64,000 bases of DNA from Pseudomonas sp. FP2309 (GTDB lineage Bacteria > Pseudomonadota > Gammaproteobacteria > Pseudomonadales > Pseudomonadaceae). A program made the position numbers and the translations under genes. Each line of letters begins with the position of its first letter. Positions within the stretch are counted from its first letter, which is position 1. Below, in pieces: positions 1 through 8,304 of this stretch. The stretch is from NCBI RefSeq assembly GCF_030687575.1, contig NZ_CP117439.1:496001-560000 (forward strand), written 5' to 3'. Below the pieces are notes generated by a model. The model was given only the letters and a program-made list of their open reading frames with translations. It searched no databases and was not told the DNA's origin.

Positions 1-1196
1 CAGGCGCTGGTGCCGATCTGCACGGCCTTGAACCCGTGGTTGATCATCGCGCGGTCGGCTGGCGCGCCCGACAGGTTGCTCGGCAGGCCGTGGTTGTAAC
101 GCACGTCCACCAGCAGCGCGAGTTGGCGGTCGAGCAGGTCGGCCACGTTGGCCACCAGGGTCTTGAGGCTGTCCATGGCAAAGGCGATATGCCCACCGTA
201 GAAGTGCCCGCCATGCAGTACGCGTTCTTCTTCGGCGTCGATGATCGGGTTGTCGTTGGCGCTGTTCAGTTCGATTTCGATAAACGAGCGCAGCCAGTTC
301 AGGCTGTCGGCCAGCACGCCCAGAACGTGCGGCGCGCAGCGCAGGGAGTAGCGATCCTGTAAACGGTGCAGCGGCGCGGTCGGGGCGTCGATGGCCAGGT
401 CCTGGCGCAGCCACGCAGCGACTTGCATCTGCCCCGGATGCGGCTTGGCCGCGAACAGGCGTTCGTCGAAGTGCTCCGGGTTACCTTGCAGCGCCACCAC
501 GTTGAGCGCGGTGATACGGGTGGCCAGCTGCAACAGGTAATCGGCGCGGGCAAAGGCCAGGCAGGCAAGACCGGTCATCACGGCGGTGCCATTCATCAGC
601 GCCAGGGCTTCCTTGGGCCGCAGTACCAGCGGCTCCCAACCGAGTTCGCGGTGCACATCGGCCGCCTGGCGGCGTTCGCCACGGAACAGCACCTCGCGCT
701 CGCCGGACAGGGTCGCGGCCACGTAGGACAGCGGCGTCAGATCGCCGCTGGCGCCCACCGAGCCTTCTTCCGGGATCAGCGGCAGTACGTCGTGTTCGAG
801 GAACCCATGCAGGCGCTCCAGCAGCTCCACACGCACCCCGGACACACCATGGCACAGCGACTGCAAACGCGCGGCCAGCACGGCGCGGGTGGCCTGGGCG
901 TCGAGCAACTTGCCCAGGCCGCAACCGTGGAAGGTATACAGGTGACGCGGCAGCGCTTCGACGTGCTGCAACGGCACCGCCACCACGCACGAGTCGCCGT
1001 AGCCGGTGGTCACGCCGTAGATCACGCCCTCCTTGTCCAGCAGCGAATCGAGGAACTGCGCGCCCTTGGCGATGCGCTGGCGATAGGCAGCATCGCCCTG
1101 CAACTGCGTGGGCGCCTGACGGTTGGCCAGGGCCAGCACGTCTTCGATGCGCAGGGGGCGTTCGCCAAAGGTTACCGGCTCAAGATGCGTCGTCAT
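1..1196 (-). CDS. MIO-type aromatic amino acid ammonia-lyase (HAL/TAL/PAL family), C-terminus outside window
   Basis: Removes ammonia from histidine, tyrosine or phenylalanine to give an arylacrylate. In an aryl-polyene operon this could supply an aromatic starter (inference). Translating the minus strand from the ATG gives about 398 residues with no stop; the family is usually about 510, so the C-terminal fifth is missing. Visible are the catalytic Tyr60 (VIYGVTTGYG), the MIO-forming Ala-Ser-Gly at 149-151 (GSVGASGDLTPLSY), MNGTAVM, QDRYSLRC and NSANDNPI. At the substrate-selectivity position the residues are Phe89-His90, unlike HAL (Ser-His), TAL (His-Leu) or PAL (Phe-Leu). Its start overlaps the end of the preceding acyltransferase gene by 17 bases, so the two are probably translationally coupled. 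Family assignment is firm; substrate is not. Confidence 0.92.
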   Translation of the reverse strand, partial: MTTHLEPVTFGERPLRIEDVLALANRQAPTQLQGDAAYRQRIAKGAQFLDSLLDKEGVIYGVTTGYGDSCVVAVPLQHVEALPRHLYTFHGCGLGKLLDAQATRAVLAARLQSLCHGVSGVRVELLERLHGFLEHDVLPLIPEEGSVGASGDLTPLSYVAATLSGEREVLFRGERRQAADVHRELGWEPLVLRPKEALALMNGTAVMTGLACLAFARADYLLQLATRITALNVVALQGNPEHFDERLFAAKPHPGQMQVAAWLRQDLAIDAPTAPLHRLQDRYSLRCAPHVLGVLADSLNWLRSFIEIELNSANDNPIIDAEEERVLHGGHFYGGHIAFAMDSLKTLVANVADLLDRQLALLVDVRYNHGLPSNLSGAPADRAMINHGFKAVQIGTSA

Positions 1197-2115
1197 CGGT
1201 CTTCCAGAAAGGGTAAAAGTTGAACCATTGTTGGGGCGCTTCCAGGCAGAACTGGCCCAGGCGTGCGGCGTAGCGCGCGGTCCACTGAGCGATGACCTGC
1301 TCGCGGGTGCTGCGCTTCCATTCGATGGAGTGCGCGAACGGCTCGATCGTCAGGTGATAACGGCCCTGGTGCTTGAGGCACATCAGCAGGTTCACCGGGC
1401 ATTTGAGCAGCCCGGCCAGCAGCCACGGGCCTTGGGGGAACGCGGCGTTCTGGCCGAGGAAGTCCACGCGCACCGTGCGCCCACCGTGCAATGGCACGCG
1501 GTCGCCGGCGATGGCCAGCCACTCGCCGTCGTCCAGGCGCTGGCTGAGCAGCAGCATGGTGGCCGGGTCCAGTTCGCTGACCTGGATCAGACGCAAGTGG
1601 GTCGCGCCGGCTTCGCCCAGCAACCGGTTGAAGCGTTCGGCATGCTTGGTGTGCACCAGCACGTTCATGGTGACTTGCTCGCCGATCTCCGCCAGCGCAC
1701 GGCACACTTCCAGGTTGCCCAGGTGTGCGCCGACCAGCATCTGACCGCGTTCGCCCCGCAGTTGGCCGCGCAGTTGCGCCGGGTCGTGGATGCTGATCTG
1801 TTCCAGGCGCAGCTTGCCGTTCCACACGTCGAGTTTGTCGAGCAGGGCGTCGGCGAAGGCCATGAACTGACCGAACACTTTGCGATGGCTGGGGCGCAAC
1901 TCATCGCGCCCGCTCCATTCGGCCAGGCGTTGCTGGTAGTGCCAGGCGCTCTGGCGCGCGGTGCGGCCAAACAGGAAGAAGTACAACACGATGCCGTACA
2001 GCACCGGGCTCAGCAGGCGGCGGCCGAGAACCTTGGCGGCGACAGCGGTGATTTTCATCAGCAGGTAGCTGCCGCGCTCCTCGCGGTCGGCCCAGTGTTT
2101 GGCGCTATCGTTCAT
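1180..2115 (-). CDS. LpxL/HtrB-type acyltransferase of the aryl-polyene operon
   Basis: 311-residue inner-membrane acyltransferase of the lipid A lauroyl/myristoyl transferase family. In aryl-polyene clusters a homologue is thought to transfer the polyene acyl chain, or a fatty acyl chain, to the lipid carrier. The HX4E catalytic pair is His131-Glu136 (GAHLGNLE). A hydrophobic N-terminal anchor covers about residues 31-50. The C-terminal half is the acceptor-binding part, ending in FNFYPFW. I chose the ATG giving MNDSAKHW because it overlaps the glycosyltransferase stop by four bases (ATGA), the spacing seen throughout this operon; the upstream open frame would lie inside the neighbour. The exact substrate is not visible. 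Confidence 0.88.
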   Translation of the reverse strand: MNDSAKHWADREERGSYLLMKITAVAAKVLGRRLLSPVLYGIVLYFFLFGRTARQSAWHYQQRLAEWSGRDELRPSHRKVFGQFMAFADALLDKLDVWNGKLRLEQISIHDPAQLRGQLRGERGQMLVGAHLGNLEVCRALAEIGEQVTMNVLVHTKHAERFNRLLGEAGATHLRLIQVSELDPATMLLLSQRLDDGEWLAIAGDRVPLHGGRTVRVDFLGQNAAFPQGPWLLAGLLKCPVNLLMCLKHQGRYHLTIEPFAHSIEWKRSTREQVIAQWTARYAARLGQFCLEAPQQWFNFYPFWKTDDDAS

Positions 2116-2846
2116 GCCTGCCACCGTCGCCACAGGATCATCGGCGCCCGCACCAACATGCCGAAAAACAGCCGGGTGTGCATGGCGCTGATGCGCACGT
2201 TGTCGTGAAACAGCCGGAAGTGCGACAGGCCGTCGGCGGGGTAATGCACCTTGGTCGGCAGCCAGCGCATCGGCTGGTTGCGCCAGGCCAGGCGCACCAG
2301 GATGTCCGAGTCGAAGTCCATGCGCGTGCCGATGTACGCGGAGTCCATCAGCGCCAGCACCGGTGCCAGCGGGTAGATGCGAAAGCCGCACATCGAGTCG
2401 CGGATCTGCAGCGACAGCGTGTTGATCCACACCCATACGTGGGTCAGGTAGCGCGCGTACAGGCGGCCCTTGGGCACGCTCTCGTCGTATTCGGGGTAGC
2501 CGCAGATGAGGGCGTCGGGGTGTCTGCGCGAGGTGTCGATAAACGTCTCGACTTCGCGCAGGTCGTGCTGGCCGTCGGCGTCCACCTGCAGGGCGTGGGT
2601 GTAGCCCAGGCGCGTCGCTTCGCGAAAACCCGCCATCACGGCGCCGCCCTTGCCTTGGTTGTGCGGCAGGGTCAGCAGGGTGACGTTGTCCAGGGTCGCC
2701 AGTTGCGCCAGGACTGCCGCGCAGGCGCGGCTGCTGCCGTCGTCCACCAGCAGGCACGGCAGGCCGCTGTTCAGCAGACTGCTCACCACGGCGGGCACGG
2801 CGCCTTCGTGGTTGTAGACCGGGATCAGGGCGCAGGGGTTATGCAT
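2112..2846 (-). CDS. Family 2 glycosyltransferase (dolichol-phosphate-mannose-synthase-like)
   Basis: 244-residue GT-A fold enzyme. It starts with [10 protein letters not shown], then LLVDDGSS for nucleotide binding and the metal-binding DADGQHD, followed by GFRIYPL near the acceptor site. There is no multi-spanning tail, so it resembles soluble DPM1-type enzymes that load a sugar onto a lipid or hydroxyl acceptor. Aryl-polyene clusters carry such a gene next to the LpxL-type acyltransferase, suggesting it builds the sugar to which the polyene chain is attached (inference). It overlaps its upstream neighbour by eight bases and its downstream one by four. Donor and acceptor sugars cannot be read from the sequence. 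Confidence 0.88.
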   Translation of the reverse strand: MHNPCALIPVYNHEGAVPAVVSSLLNSGLPCLLVDDGSSRACAAVLAQLATLDNVTLLTLPHNQGKGGAVMAGFREATRLGYTHALQVDADGQHDLREVETFIDTSRRHPDALICGYPEYDESVPKGRLYARYLTHVWVWINTLSLQIRDSMCGFRIYPLAPVLALMDSAYIGTRMDFDSDILVRLAWRNQPMRWLPTKVHYPADGLSHFRLFHDNVRISAMHTRLFFGMLVRAPMILWRRWQA

Positions 2847-4509
2847 CGGCGGCCTCCAGCAGAATCCGCCCGCTGGAGCAGGCGGCGACGCCGTTGCGGT
2901 AGGCGAAATACAGTTTGCCGCGCTCCGCGTCGAAGCGCAGGTGCAGCTCGATCGTATCGCCGGGACGCACCAGTTGCTGAAACTTGAGCACTTCCATGCC
3001 GGCAAAGGTGGCGGGCAAATCGAGCAGTTGCTGGCCGAGGTTGAACGCCCACTCCACCTGCACCACGCCCGGCAGCACTGGGGTGACCGGGAAGTGCCCG
3101 CTGAAATACGCCAGGTCCGGCGGTACGCTCAATTGCAGGGTCCATTCGCCATTGGCCTGGACCTGCTCCAGCACCAGCGGCGTTTTCGGTCGGGGCGCCA
3201 GCAGCAGTGCCGCCACATCGGCCTGGGGCAATTTGCCCTGGGCATTGAGCGGCAGTTGCTGCAGCAAGCGCCAGCGACGCGGCAGTGCCAGGGCTTCGCA
3301 ATGTTGGCTCAGGTGCTGGCGCAGGGTTTGGGTGAGGCTGCGCCGGCCTTGATTGCGCAGGGCGTGCAGGCCATCGGCGCTTAACACCAGCAGCGCGCCA
3401 AGGGAGGCGCGGTTTTCCTGAACCACGCCCAGGCGCGTTTCGGCGACCCACGGGTGGGTCATCAGCGCCTGTTCGAGCATCGGCAGGGAGATGCGTTTTT
3501 CTTCCAGCTTGACGATGCGGTCCAGGCGGCCGAGCAGCTCGAAGCGGCCATCGGCATGAATGCGTGCGGCGTCGGCGGTCTGTTCGATATGCCCAACGGG
3601 CAGGTAGGGCGAGGCGATGCGCAAGGCACCGTCGGCGTCCTGGCTCAGTTGCACATCGGCAAACGGCTGCCAGGGCTGCGCGCCCTGGCGCCAGGCGATG
3701 CCGCCGGTTTCCGAGCTGCCGAGGATTTCCGTCGGCCATTGCTGCAAGCGTTCGTGCAGGCTGGCGGCGGCCTCGACGGGCAGCGCGCCGCCTGAGGAAA
3801 ACACCCGTGCTACCTGGCTCAGCGCGGGCCAATCGAGGTTGTCGCCCATTCGCTTGAGCAGCGCCGGGCTCGCCACCCAGGCGAACTGCGCGTGCTCGCG
3901 GCTGGCGCGTTGCAAGTCCTCGGGGAACGCCAGTTGGGTGCGTACAAAGGTGCGTCCGGCGCACAGCGGCCAGAGCACACGGAACAACAGGCCATAGATA
4001 TGCTGGGTGGCGACACTGCCAATGATGCAGGCGTCCTTGAGGTCTGCGCCCCACAGTGCTTCCAGGGCTTGGACTTCGTTGGCCAGCTGGCGCAGGGTTT
4101 TGTCGATGCGCTTGGGCTCGCCGCTGGAGCCGGAGGTGCACAGGCTCAGTTGGCAGGTGTCCAGGTCGAGCGCGGCGGGGCTCAACGGGGCCTGGTACAA
4201 CGCGTCCAGGTCCGCCGCTTCAGTCAGCCACGCGTCGACGCTGTCAGTCCAGCGTTGACGGGTCTGGGGCTGCAGATCGGCGGGCAGCAGCACGCTGACC
4301 CCGGCACGCCAGGCGCCGAGCAGGGCAATCGCCAATACGCCGGCGTCTTCCAGGTGCACGGCCAGGTGCCGAATGCCGCGCGCTTGCAGGCCGGCCGCCA
4401 GGCGCAGGGAACGCTCCCAGAGCTGGGCGTGATTCATCGCAGGTTCGGTGGTGACCCAACGCTGTTGCAGCGGCTCAAGCAGCAAGTGCTCAAGTTTCAA
4501 CCCTTTCAT
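2839..4509 (-). CDS. Acyl/aryl-ACP ligase fused to a hotdog 3-hydroxyacyl dehydratase
   Basis: 556 residues in two modules. Residues 1-440 are an AMP-forming acyl-activating enzyme with P-loop TSGSSGEPK (125-133), GSSETGG (264-270), the hinge [10 protein letters not shown] (330-339) and the catalytic lysine in NAQGKLPQ (Lys426). Residues 450-556 are a FabA/FabZ-type hotdog domain with the dehydratase motif [11 protein letters not shown] (His472). In E. coli-type aryl-polyene clusters the ligase loads the aromatic starter on an ACP and a separate small protein dehydrates the 3-hydroxyacyl chain; here they are one polypeptide. The ATG is fixed by a four-base overlap with the membrane-protein stop. 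Domain calls are firm; the starter is inferred to be an aryl acid. Confidence 0.9.
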   Translation of the reverse strand: MKGLKLEHLLLEPLQQRWVTTEPAMNHAQLWERSLRLAAGLQARGIRHLAVHLEDAGVLAIALLGAWRAGVSVLLPADLQPQTRQRWTDSVDAWLTEAADLDALYQAPLSPAALDLDTCQLSLCTSGSSGEPKRIDKTLRQLANEVQALEALWGADLKDACIIGSVATQHIYGLLFRVLWPLCAGRTFVRTQLAFPEDLQRASREHAQFAWVASPALLKRMGDNLDWPALSQVARVFSSGGALPVEAAASLHERLQQWPTEILGSSETGGIAWRQGAQPWQPFADVQLSQDADGALRIASPYLPVGHIEQTADAARIHADGRFELLGRLDRIVKLEEKRISLPMLEQALMTHPWVAETRLGVVQENRASLGALLVLSADGLHALRNQGRRSLTQTLRQHLSQHCEALALPRRWRLLQQLPLNAQGKLPQADVAALLLAPRPKTPLVLEQVQANGEWTLQLSVPPDLAYFSGHFPVTPVLPGVVQVEWAFNLGQQLLDLPATFAGMEVLKFQQLVRPGDTIELHLRFDAERGKLYFAYRNGVAACSSGRILLEAADA

Positions 4510-5051
4510 ACGCGGCCTCGAACCCTTTGTCGTACCAGCCATTCCACGGCAAACAACAACCCCATCAACCCGTAGGCGATCATGCCGTTGTACAACGTCC
4601 ACCAGCTCAGCGGCGCCCACAGGGTGAGGGCGGCGGCCAGCAGGCCGTTACACAGAAAAAACACGCTCCACACCACGGTGACCTTGCGCGTATACGCCAC
4701 CGCCTGCGGTGGCAGTTGCGGTTCAGTCATGCGGGCCAGGCGTTCGACCATCGGCGGCCCGTACCTCAGGCTCAGGCCGAACAGCGCCAGCATGAATGCG
4801 CTGACCAGGCTCGGGTACCAGCGCAACAGGTGCGGGTTGTCGAACCAGGCCAGTAACAGGCAGAACACGATCACCGCCAAGGCCATCGGGCGACTGCCCG
4901 GGCGGCGTGCGCCAGTGAGCGCGCGCAGCAGCCACAGGCTGCCGAGCAGCAGGCCGAATTGCCACGGCGCAAAATGCTCGGTGCCGTAATACACCGCAAA
5001 GGGGTACAGCAGCCCCGCCAACAACAGGCCAAGGCCGATCAGCCGGCTCAT
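4506..5051 (-). CDS. Small multi-spanning membrane protein of the aryl-polyene operon (COG4648-like)
   Basis: 181 residues, mostly hydrophobic. There are about five or six membrane spans: near residues 3-20, 30-44, 55-70, 78-95, 125-148 and 153-172, with a basic tail (RQRVRGRV). No catalytic motif is visible. Comparable small membrane proteins occur at this position in aryl-polyene operons, between the ACPs and the ligase, and their role is unknown; assembling the biosynthetic enzymes at the inner membrane is one possibility (inference). It overlaps the ACP gene by four bases and the ligase gene by four, so it is an integral part of the transcript. I do not assign a function. Confidence 0.8.
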   Translation of the reverse strand: MSRLIGLGLLLAGLLYPFAVYYGTEHFAPWQFGLLLGSLWLLRALTGARRPGSRPMALAVIVFCLLLAWFDNPHLLRWYPSLVSAFMLALFGLSLRYGPPMVERLARMTEPQLPPQAVAYTRKVTVVWSVFFLCNGLLAAALTLWAPLSWWTLYNGMIAYGLMGLLFAVEWLVRQRVRGRV

Positions 5052-5302
5052 GCGGCAGGCTGGACCAGACGGTACACCGCCTCAACCACGTCGTTCACGG
5101 TGCGCACCGCCTTGAACTCTTCGGCGGCGATCTTCTTGCCGGTCTGGCGCTTGATATGGTCGATCAGGTCCACGGCATCGATGCTGTCGATTTCCAGGTC
5201 CTGGTACAGGTTGGCGTCGAGGGTGACGCGTTCCGGGGGCAGTTCAAACAGTTCCACCAAGGCGTCGCGCAGGGTGTTGAAAATATCGTCACGAGTTTGC
5301 AT
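5048..5302 (-). CDS. Acyl carrier protein, second of a tandem pair
   Basis: 84-residue acidic carrier protein. The phosphopantetheine attachment site is Ser40 in EIDSIDAVDL, within the usual four-helix ACP pattern. It would carry either the aromatic starter or the growing polyene as a thioester for the ketosynthases, the ketoreductase and the fused dehydratase. It lies nine bases after the other ACP gene and overlaps the next gene by four. Paired ACPs are typical of aryl-polyene clusters, where one is thought to hold the starter and the other the extending chain; which does which here cannot be read from sequence. Confidence 0.9.
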   Translation of the reverse strand: MQTRDDIFNTLRDALVELFELPPERVTLDANLYQDLEIDSIDAVDLIDHIKRQTGKKIAAEEFKAVRTVNDVVEAVYRLVQPAA

Positions 5303-5311
5303 GGTCCGGTC

Positions 5312-5581
5312 TCAAGCTGCCTGTCTGGCCGTGACGAACGCCGCAAGGCTGGCCACGTTGGTGAAGTGGTTACGGGTGTCCTTGGCGTCGGCATCGATCT
5401 TGATGCCGTACTTTTTCTGGATCGCCAGGCCCAACTCCAGGGCGTCTACCGAATCCAGGCCCAGGCCTTCGCCGAACAGGGTTTGATCGCTGCCGATGTC
5501 GTCGACGCTGATGTCTTCCAGGCCCAGGGCCTCGATGATCAGCATCTTAATGTCGTGCTCAAGGCGGTGTCTGTCGCTCAT
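5312..5581 (-). CDS. Acyl carrier protein, first of a tandem pair
   Basis: 89-residue carrier protein. The pantetheinylated serine is Ser44 in GLDSVDALEL, preceded by the acidic loop FGEGLGLDS typical of ACPs in aryl-polyene and related type II systems. It differs clearly from the second ACP (DSVD versus DSID, and a longer C-terminal helix), consistent with distinct partners. Its start lies inside the end of the upstream acyltransferase gene (23-base overlap), so translation is probably coupled. Confidence 0.9.
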   Translation of the reverse strand: MSDRHRLEHDIKMLIIEALGLEDISVDDIGSDQTLFGEGLGLDSVDALELGLAIQKKYGIKIDADAKDTRNHFTNVASLAAFVTARQAA

Positions 5582-6371
5582 CTTCGGCGAGCTCCTTAAT
5601 AAAATAGTGGTGCAGGTAATCGTTGAGCTTGCGCGAGGCTTGGGGCGCGGGCCCCAGGGTTGCGAACGCTTGTGGTTCTATATCGGCACCCACGCGCAAA
5701 CTGAAGTGCACGCGGCATTTCGGGATGCGATACCAGGGTTCGGCCTTGGTCAGGGTCGTGGGGCTGACCTTGATCACCACGGGGGTGATGATTGTCGCAC
5801 CGCGCAGCGCAATGGCGGCGCCACCGCGATGAAAGGCAGGTGCCGCGCCGGGTGTGGTACGGGTGCCTTCGGGAAAGATGATCAGGGTCTGGCCGCTTTT
5901 CAGAGCATCGGCGGCGGCATCGAGCATTTCGGCACTGCCGTCGTTGCTGATGTAGCCGGCGTCACGCACCGGCCCACGGGTGAAGGGGTTTTGCCACAGG
6001 CTGCGTTTGACCACGCAGTTGGCCTGGCGCACCAGACCGATCAGAAACACCACGTCGATCAGCGACGGGTGGTTGGCGATGATCATCTGGCCGGGACGGC
6101 CGAGCCTGTCGGCGCCTTCGACGCTGTAGGTCAGCACGCCGGCGCGTTGCATCAGGCGAATAAAGAACCAGAACAGCCAACTGATAGTGTGGCGGGCGCG
6201 GCGTCGGTGGTTGGCCGCGCTCCCCGGCAGACAACTGAGCAGGGGGAATACCAGCAAACGCAGGCACAGCCCACCGAAGCCGAACAGCGCGAAGCTGGCA
6301 GCGGTTGCGAACAGGCGCCAGTAATAGGCGTCCCGTGGCTTATCGGTCAGGGCTTGCGTTGCCAATTCCAT
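5559..6371 (-). CDS. 1-acyl-sn-glycerol-3-phosphate-type acyltransferase (PlsC family)
   Basis: 270 residues. It has the HX4D catalytic motif NHPSLID (His101-Asp106) and the second conserved block FPEGTR (166-171), both diagnostic of the PlsC/lysophosphatidate acyltransferase family. One or two hydrophobic segments at about 25-48 and 62-80 anchor it in the inner membrane. Such enzymes are regular members of aryl-polyene clusters and probably acylate the lipid part of the pigment (inference). I chose the ATG of MELATQAL; the longer open frame would begin deep in the preceding gene. The chosen start still overlaps that gene by 25 bases. Confidence 0.87.
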   Translation of the reverse strand: MELATQALTDKPRDAYYWRLFATAASFALFGFGGLCLRLLVFPLLSCLPGSAANHRRRARHTISWLFWFFIRLMQRAGVLTYSVEGADRLGRPGQMIIANHPSLIDVVFLIGLVRQANCVVKRSLWQNPFTRGPVRDAGYISNDGSAEMLDAAADALKSGQTLIIFPEGTRTTPGAAPAFHRGGAAIALRGATIITPVVIKVSPTTLTKAEPWYRIPKCRVHFSLRVGADIEPQAFATLGPAPQASRKLNDYLHHYFIKELAEDERQTPP

Positions 6372-7066
6372 ACGCGGTTCTTCCAGGCATGTTGGCAGGC
6401 ACGCTGCTCGGTGAGCAGGGTGCGCAGCAGGTTCAGGGCGTGGGGCCACTGTGTTTGAGTGGGTTGGACACTGCCTGGCGTGAGTTCCAGTTGCCATTCG
6501 TCGCCCGGCGTCAGCAGCAGGCCGAGGGCGTAGGGGAAGGGCACATCAACGATCCAGTTGGCATACGCCTGTGGCGGTTGCTCTTCGGTGATCACCAGCA
6601 ACACGGCAGGCGCGCCTTCGCGCAGCAGCGCGGCGGCTTCGAGCATGCCGTGTTCCAGGCCGTCGCCGGCGGCGGCGAGGGCGGTCATTTCGCTGGTTTC
6701 ATTGCGCAGAATCGACCACAGGCCAATCACCGCGTTGTGCACCGACAGGCTGAACTGGGTCGGCGACAGCGGCTGCTCGTTGGCCAGGTCGCTGAGGATG
6801 TCGAGGGTGCGCGGGGTTTCGCCATGCCGGGAAATAAACACCAGCGGCAGGTCTTGCAGGCCTTCGGCCAATGGCCAACCGACGCTGAACGCCATGCGCG
6901 CCAGGCGGCTCAAGCGCCGGCGCTGCATGGCGGGCAAGAAGGATACGTCGGGCGACGCGTCGCTGGCGGGCAGCAACACCGGGGCCTGGCACCACGCATG
7001 CCAGTCGTGCGCGCGCTCCAGGCCAGGAGCCCAGGCGCGCCATTGGGCGATGTTGAAGTTGATCAC
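6347..7066 (-). CDS. Ketosynthase-like chain-length-factor protein, first gene of the aryl-polyene operon
   Basis: 239 residues resembling the N-terminal half of a beta-ketoacyl synthase, as in the short chain-length-factor-like proteins of aryl-polyene clusters. The segment around residues 106-116 (SVHNAVIGLWS) aligns with the ketosynthase nucleophile region but has no cysteine, and a C-terminal thiolase half with the two catalytic histidines is absent. It is therefore probably a non-catalytic partner that sets chain length (family knowledge plus inference). Translation begins at GTG; the only Shine-Dalgarno-like sequence, AGGGG, lies in the loop of a small GC hairpin just upstream. It is the promoter-proximal gene of the minus-strand operon. 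Confidence 0.82.
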   Translation of the reverse strand: MINFNIAQWRAWAPGLERAHDWHAWCQAPVLLPASDASPDVSFLPAMQRRRLSRLARMAFSVGWPLAEGLQDLPLVFISRHGETPRTLDILSDLANEQPLSPTQFSLSVHNAVIGLWSILRNETSEMTALAAAGDGLEHGMLEAAALLREGAPAVLLVITEEQPPQAYANWIVDVPFPYALGLLLTPGDEWQLELTPGSVQPTQTQWPHALNLLRTLLTEQRACQHAWKNRVWNWQRKP

Positions 7067-7392
7067 TGAGAAGTTATCCCGCCCCTGCGGGCTTCCATGT
7101 GCGGCTTTTGGCCCCGAAAACCGGGGCAGGGATCAATAGCCGAATGGCGCGCATTATCCCGGTGCCGTGGGGTTCTAGCAAATATTGGTAAAGATTTGTT
7201 CACGGCGGATGACAAGCAGGTCGCAAAGATTTGCCGATTGTCCTTTACCGGGTGCCCCTTGGATTGTCGGACTGTTCTTATTTATCTGTATTTGATACGC
7301 CGCCAATGCGGCGATGCATCGCTGAACGAGGTAGCTAACAGGCGCTTTTGCCCTCTACACTCGGACATTCATTGATACACGGAGGTTTTTCC
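7067..7392. promoter_or_regulatory. Divergent regulatory region between the aryl-polyene operon and parA
   Basis: This 326-base gap holds no convincing gene. The APE side contains two hairpins: GCCCCG/CGGGGC at 7111-7127 with loop AAAAC, and CCCGC/GCGGG at 7078-7091, whose loop carries the AGGGG that would be the Shine-Dalgarno of the first APE gene. The middle has AT-richer sequence with two copies of AAAGATTTG (near 7191 and 7220), one within GCAAAGATTTGC, a possible operator half-site pattern. The parA side has a CGCCGC/GCGGCG hairpin at 7298-7313, followed by a strong GGAGG ribosome-binding site at 7381-7385. Confidence 0.5.
7153..7181 (-). promoter_or_regulatory. Candidate sigma-70 promoter of the aryl-polyene operon
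   Basis: On the minus strand TTGCTA (7176-7181) is followed after exactly 17 bases by GATAAT (7153-7158), a four-of-six and five-of-six match to the sigma-70 -35 and -10 elements. Transcription would start near 7146 and give a leader of about 80 bases containing both GC hairpins. This is a pattern match only. Confidence 0.45.
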
Positions 7393-8163
7393 ATGCGGCG
7401 TGTGGTGTTCAATCAGAAAGGCGGCGTGGGCAAATCCAGCATCGCCTGCAACCTGGCGGCGGTCAGTGCCAGCGAAGGCTATCGGACCCTGTTGGTGGAC
7501 CTCGATGCACAGGCCAACTCCACCCAGTACCTGACGGGGTTGACCGGCGACGACATTCCCATGGGGATCGCGGATTTTTTCAAGCAAACCCTGTCTTCCG
7601 GGCCGTTTTCGAAGAAGAACAAGGTGGATATCTACGAGACCCCGTTCGACAACCTGCACGTGATCACCGCGACGGCCGAGCTGGCGGACTTGCAGCCCAA
7701 GCTTGAGGCCAAGCACAAGATCAACAAGTTGCGAAAGCTGCTGGACGAGCTGAGCGAAGATTACGACCGGATCTACCTGGACACGCCGCCAGCGCTGAAT
7801 TTCTACGCGGTTTCGGCGCTGATTGCTGCCGATCGCGTGCTGATCCCCTTCGATTGCGACAGCTTCTCGCGCCAGGCCCTGTATGGCCTGCTGGCGGAAA
7901 TCGAAGAGTTGAAGGATGACCACAACGAAGGCCTGGAAGTGGAAGGCATCGTGGTCAACCAGTTTCAGGCCCGGGCGAGCCTGCCGCAGCAGATACTCGA
8001 TGAGCTGATTGCCGAAGGGCTGCCGGTGCTGCCCGTGTACCTGGCCAGCTCGGTGCGCATGCGCGAGTCGCATCAGGAGAGCAAGCCACTGATTCACCTT
8101 GACCCTCGGCATAAGCTGACCCAGCAGTTTGTGGAGTTGCATAACTTGCTGGAAAACGGCTGA
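7393..8163 (+). CDS. Orphan ParA-family ATPase
   Basis: 256-residue deviant Walker A ATPase. KGGVGKSS sits at residues 9-16 with the signature lysine Lys9, followed by LLVDLDAQANST and YLDTPPA. This family positions chromosomes, plasmids or large complexes on the nucleoid by ATP-driven dimer cycling. No parB or parS-like partner is adjacent, so it is not a classical partition operon; orphan ParAs of this size often place chemoreceptor arrays, flagella or polymer granules. GGAGG seven bases before the ATG fixes the start. It diverges from the aryl-polyene operon and is followed by a long stem-loop. Cargo unknown. Confidence 0.85.
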   Translation: MRRVVFNQKGGVGKSSIACNLAAVSASEGYRTLLVDLDAQANSTQYLTGLTGDDIPMGIADFFKQTLSSGPFSKKNKVDIYETPFDNLHVITATAELADLQPKLEAKHKINKLRKLLDELSEDYDRIYLDTPPALNFYAVSALIAADRVLIPFDCDSFSRQALYGLLAEIEELKDDHNEGLEVEGIVVNQFQARASLPQQILDELIAEGLPVLPVYLASSVRMRESHQESKPLIHLDPRHKLTQQFVELHNLLENG

Positions 8164-8173
8164 CCTCAAAGGC

Positions 8174-8227
8174 AAGACACATCCACCGTTGCGGGAGTAT
8201 TCCTGCTAGAGGATCTGGATGTGTCTT
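8174..8227 (+). other. Long stem-loop after parA
   Basis: A perfect 12-base inverted repeat (AAGACACATCCA at 8174-8185 and TGGATGTGTCTT at 8216-8227) begins about ten bases after the parA stop. The 30-base loop can fold into a second hairpin, GCGGGA/TCCTGC. There is no T-run, so it is not a textbook intrinsic terminator; it could end or stabilise the parA transcript. A further inverted repeat, CTGTAGG/CCTACAG, lies at 8235-8285. Confidence 0.5.
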
Positions 8228-8304
8228 ACAAGGGCTGTAGGAAGGGTCTGGCAATCGCCGCTGTACCTTGTCTCAACGCCTACAGGTACGCCAGAATCCG
8301 CCGG

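Noticed and set aside
1..1196. Part of a hut histidine-utilisation operon
   Set aside because: The adjacent genes are ACPs, a ketosynthase-like protein, a ligase and acyltransferases, not hutU/hutI/hutG.
7097..7375. A 92-codon frame in the gap between the aryl-polyene operon and parA
   Set aside because: It runs through the hairpins and candidate promoter, has no ribosome-binding site and no family resemblance.
7393..8163. Plasmid or integrative-element partition locus
   Set aside because: No parB, parS-like repeat, replication or integrase gene is nearby; the ParA is an orphan.
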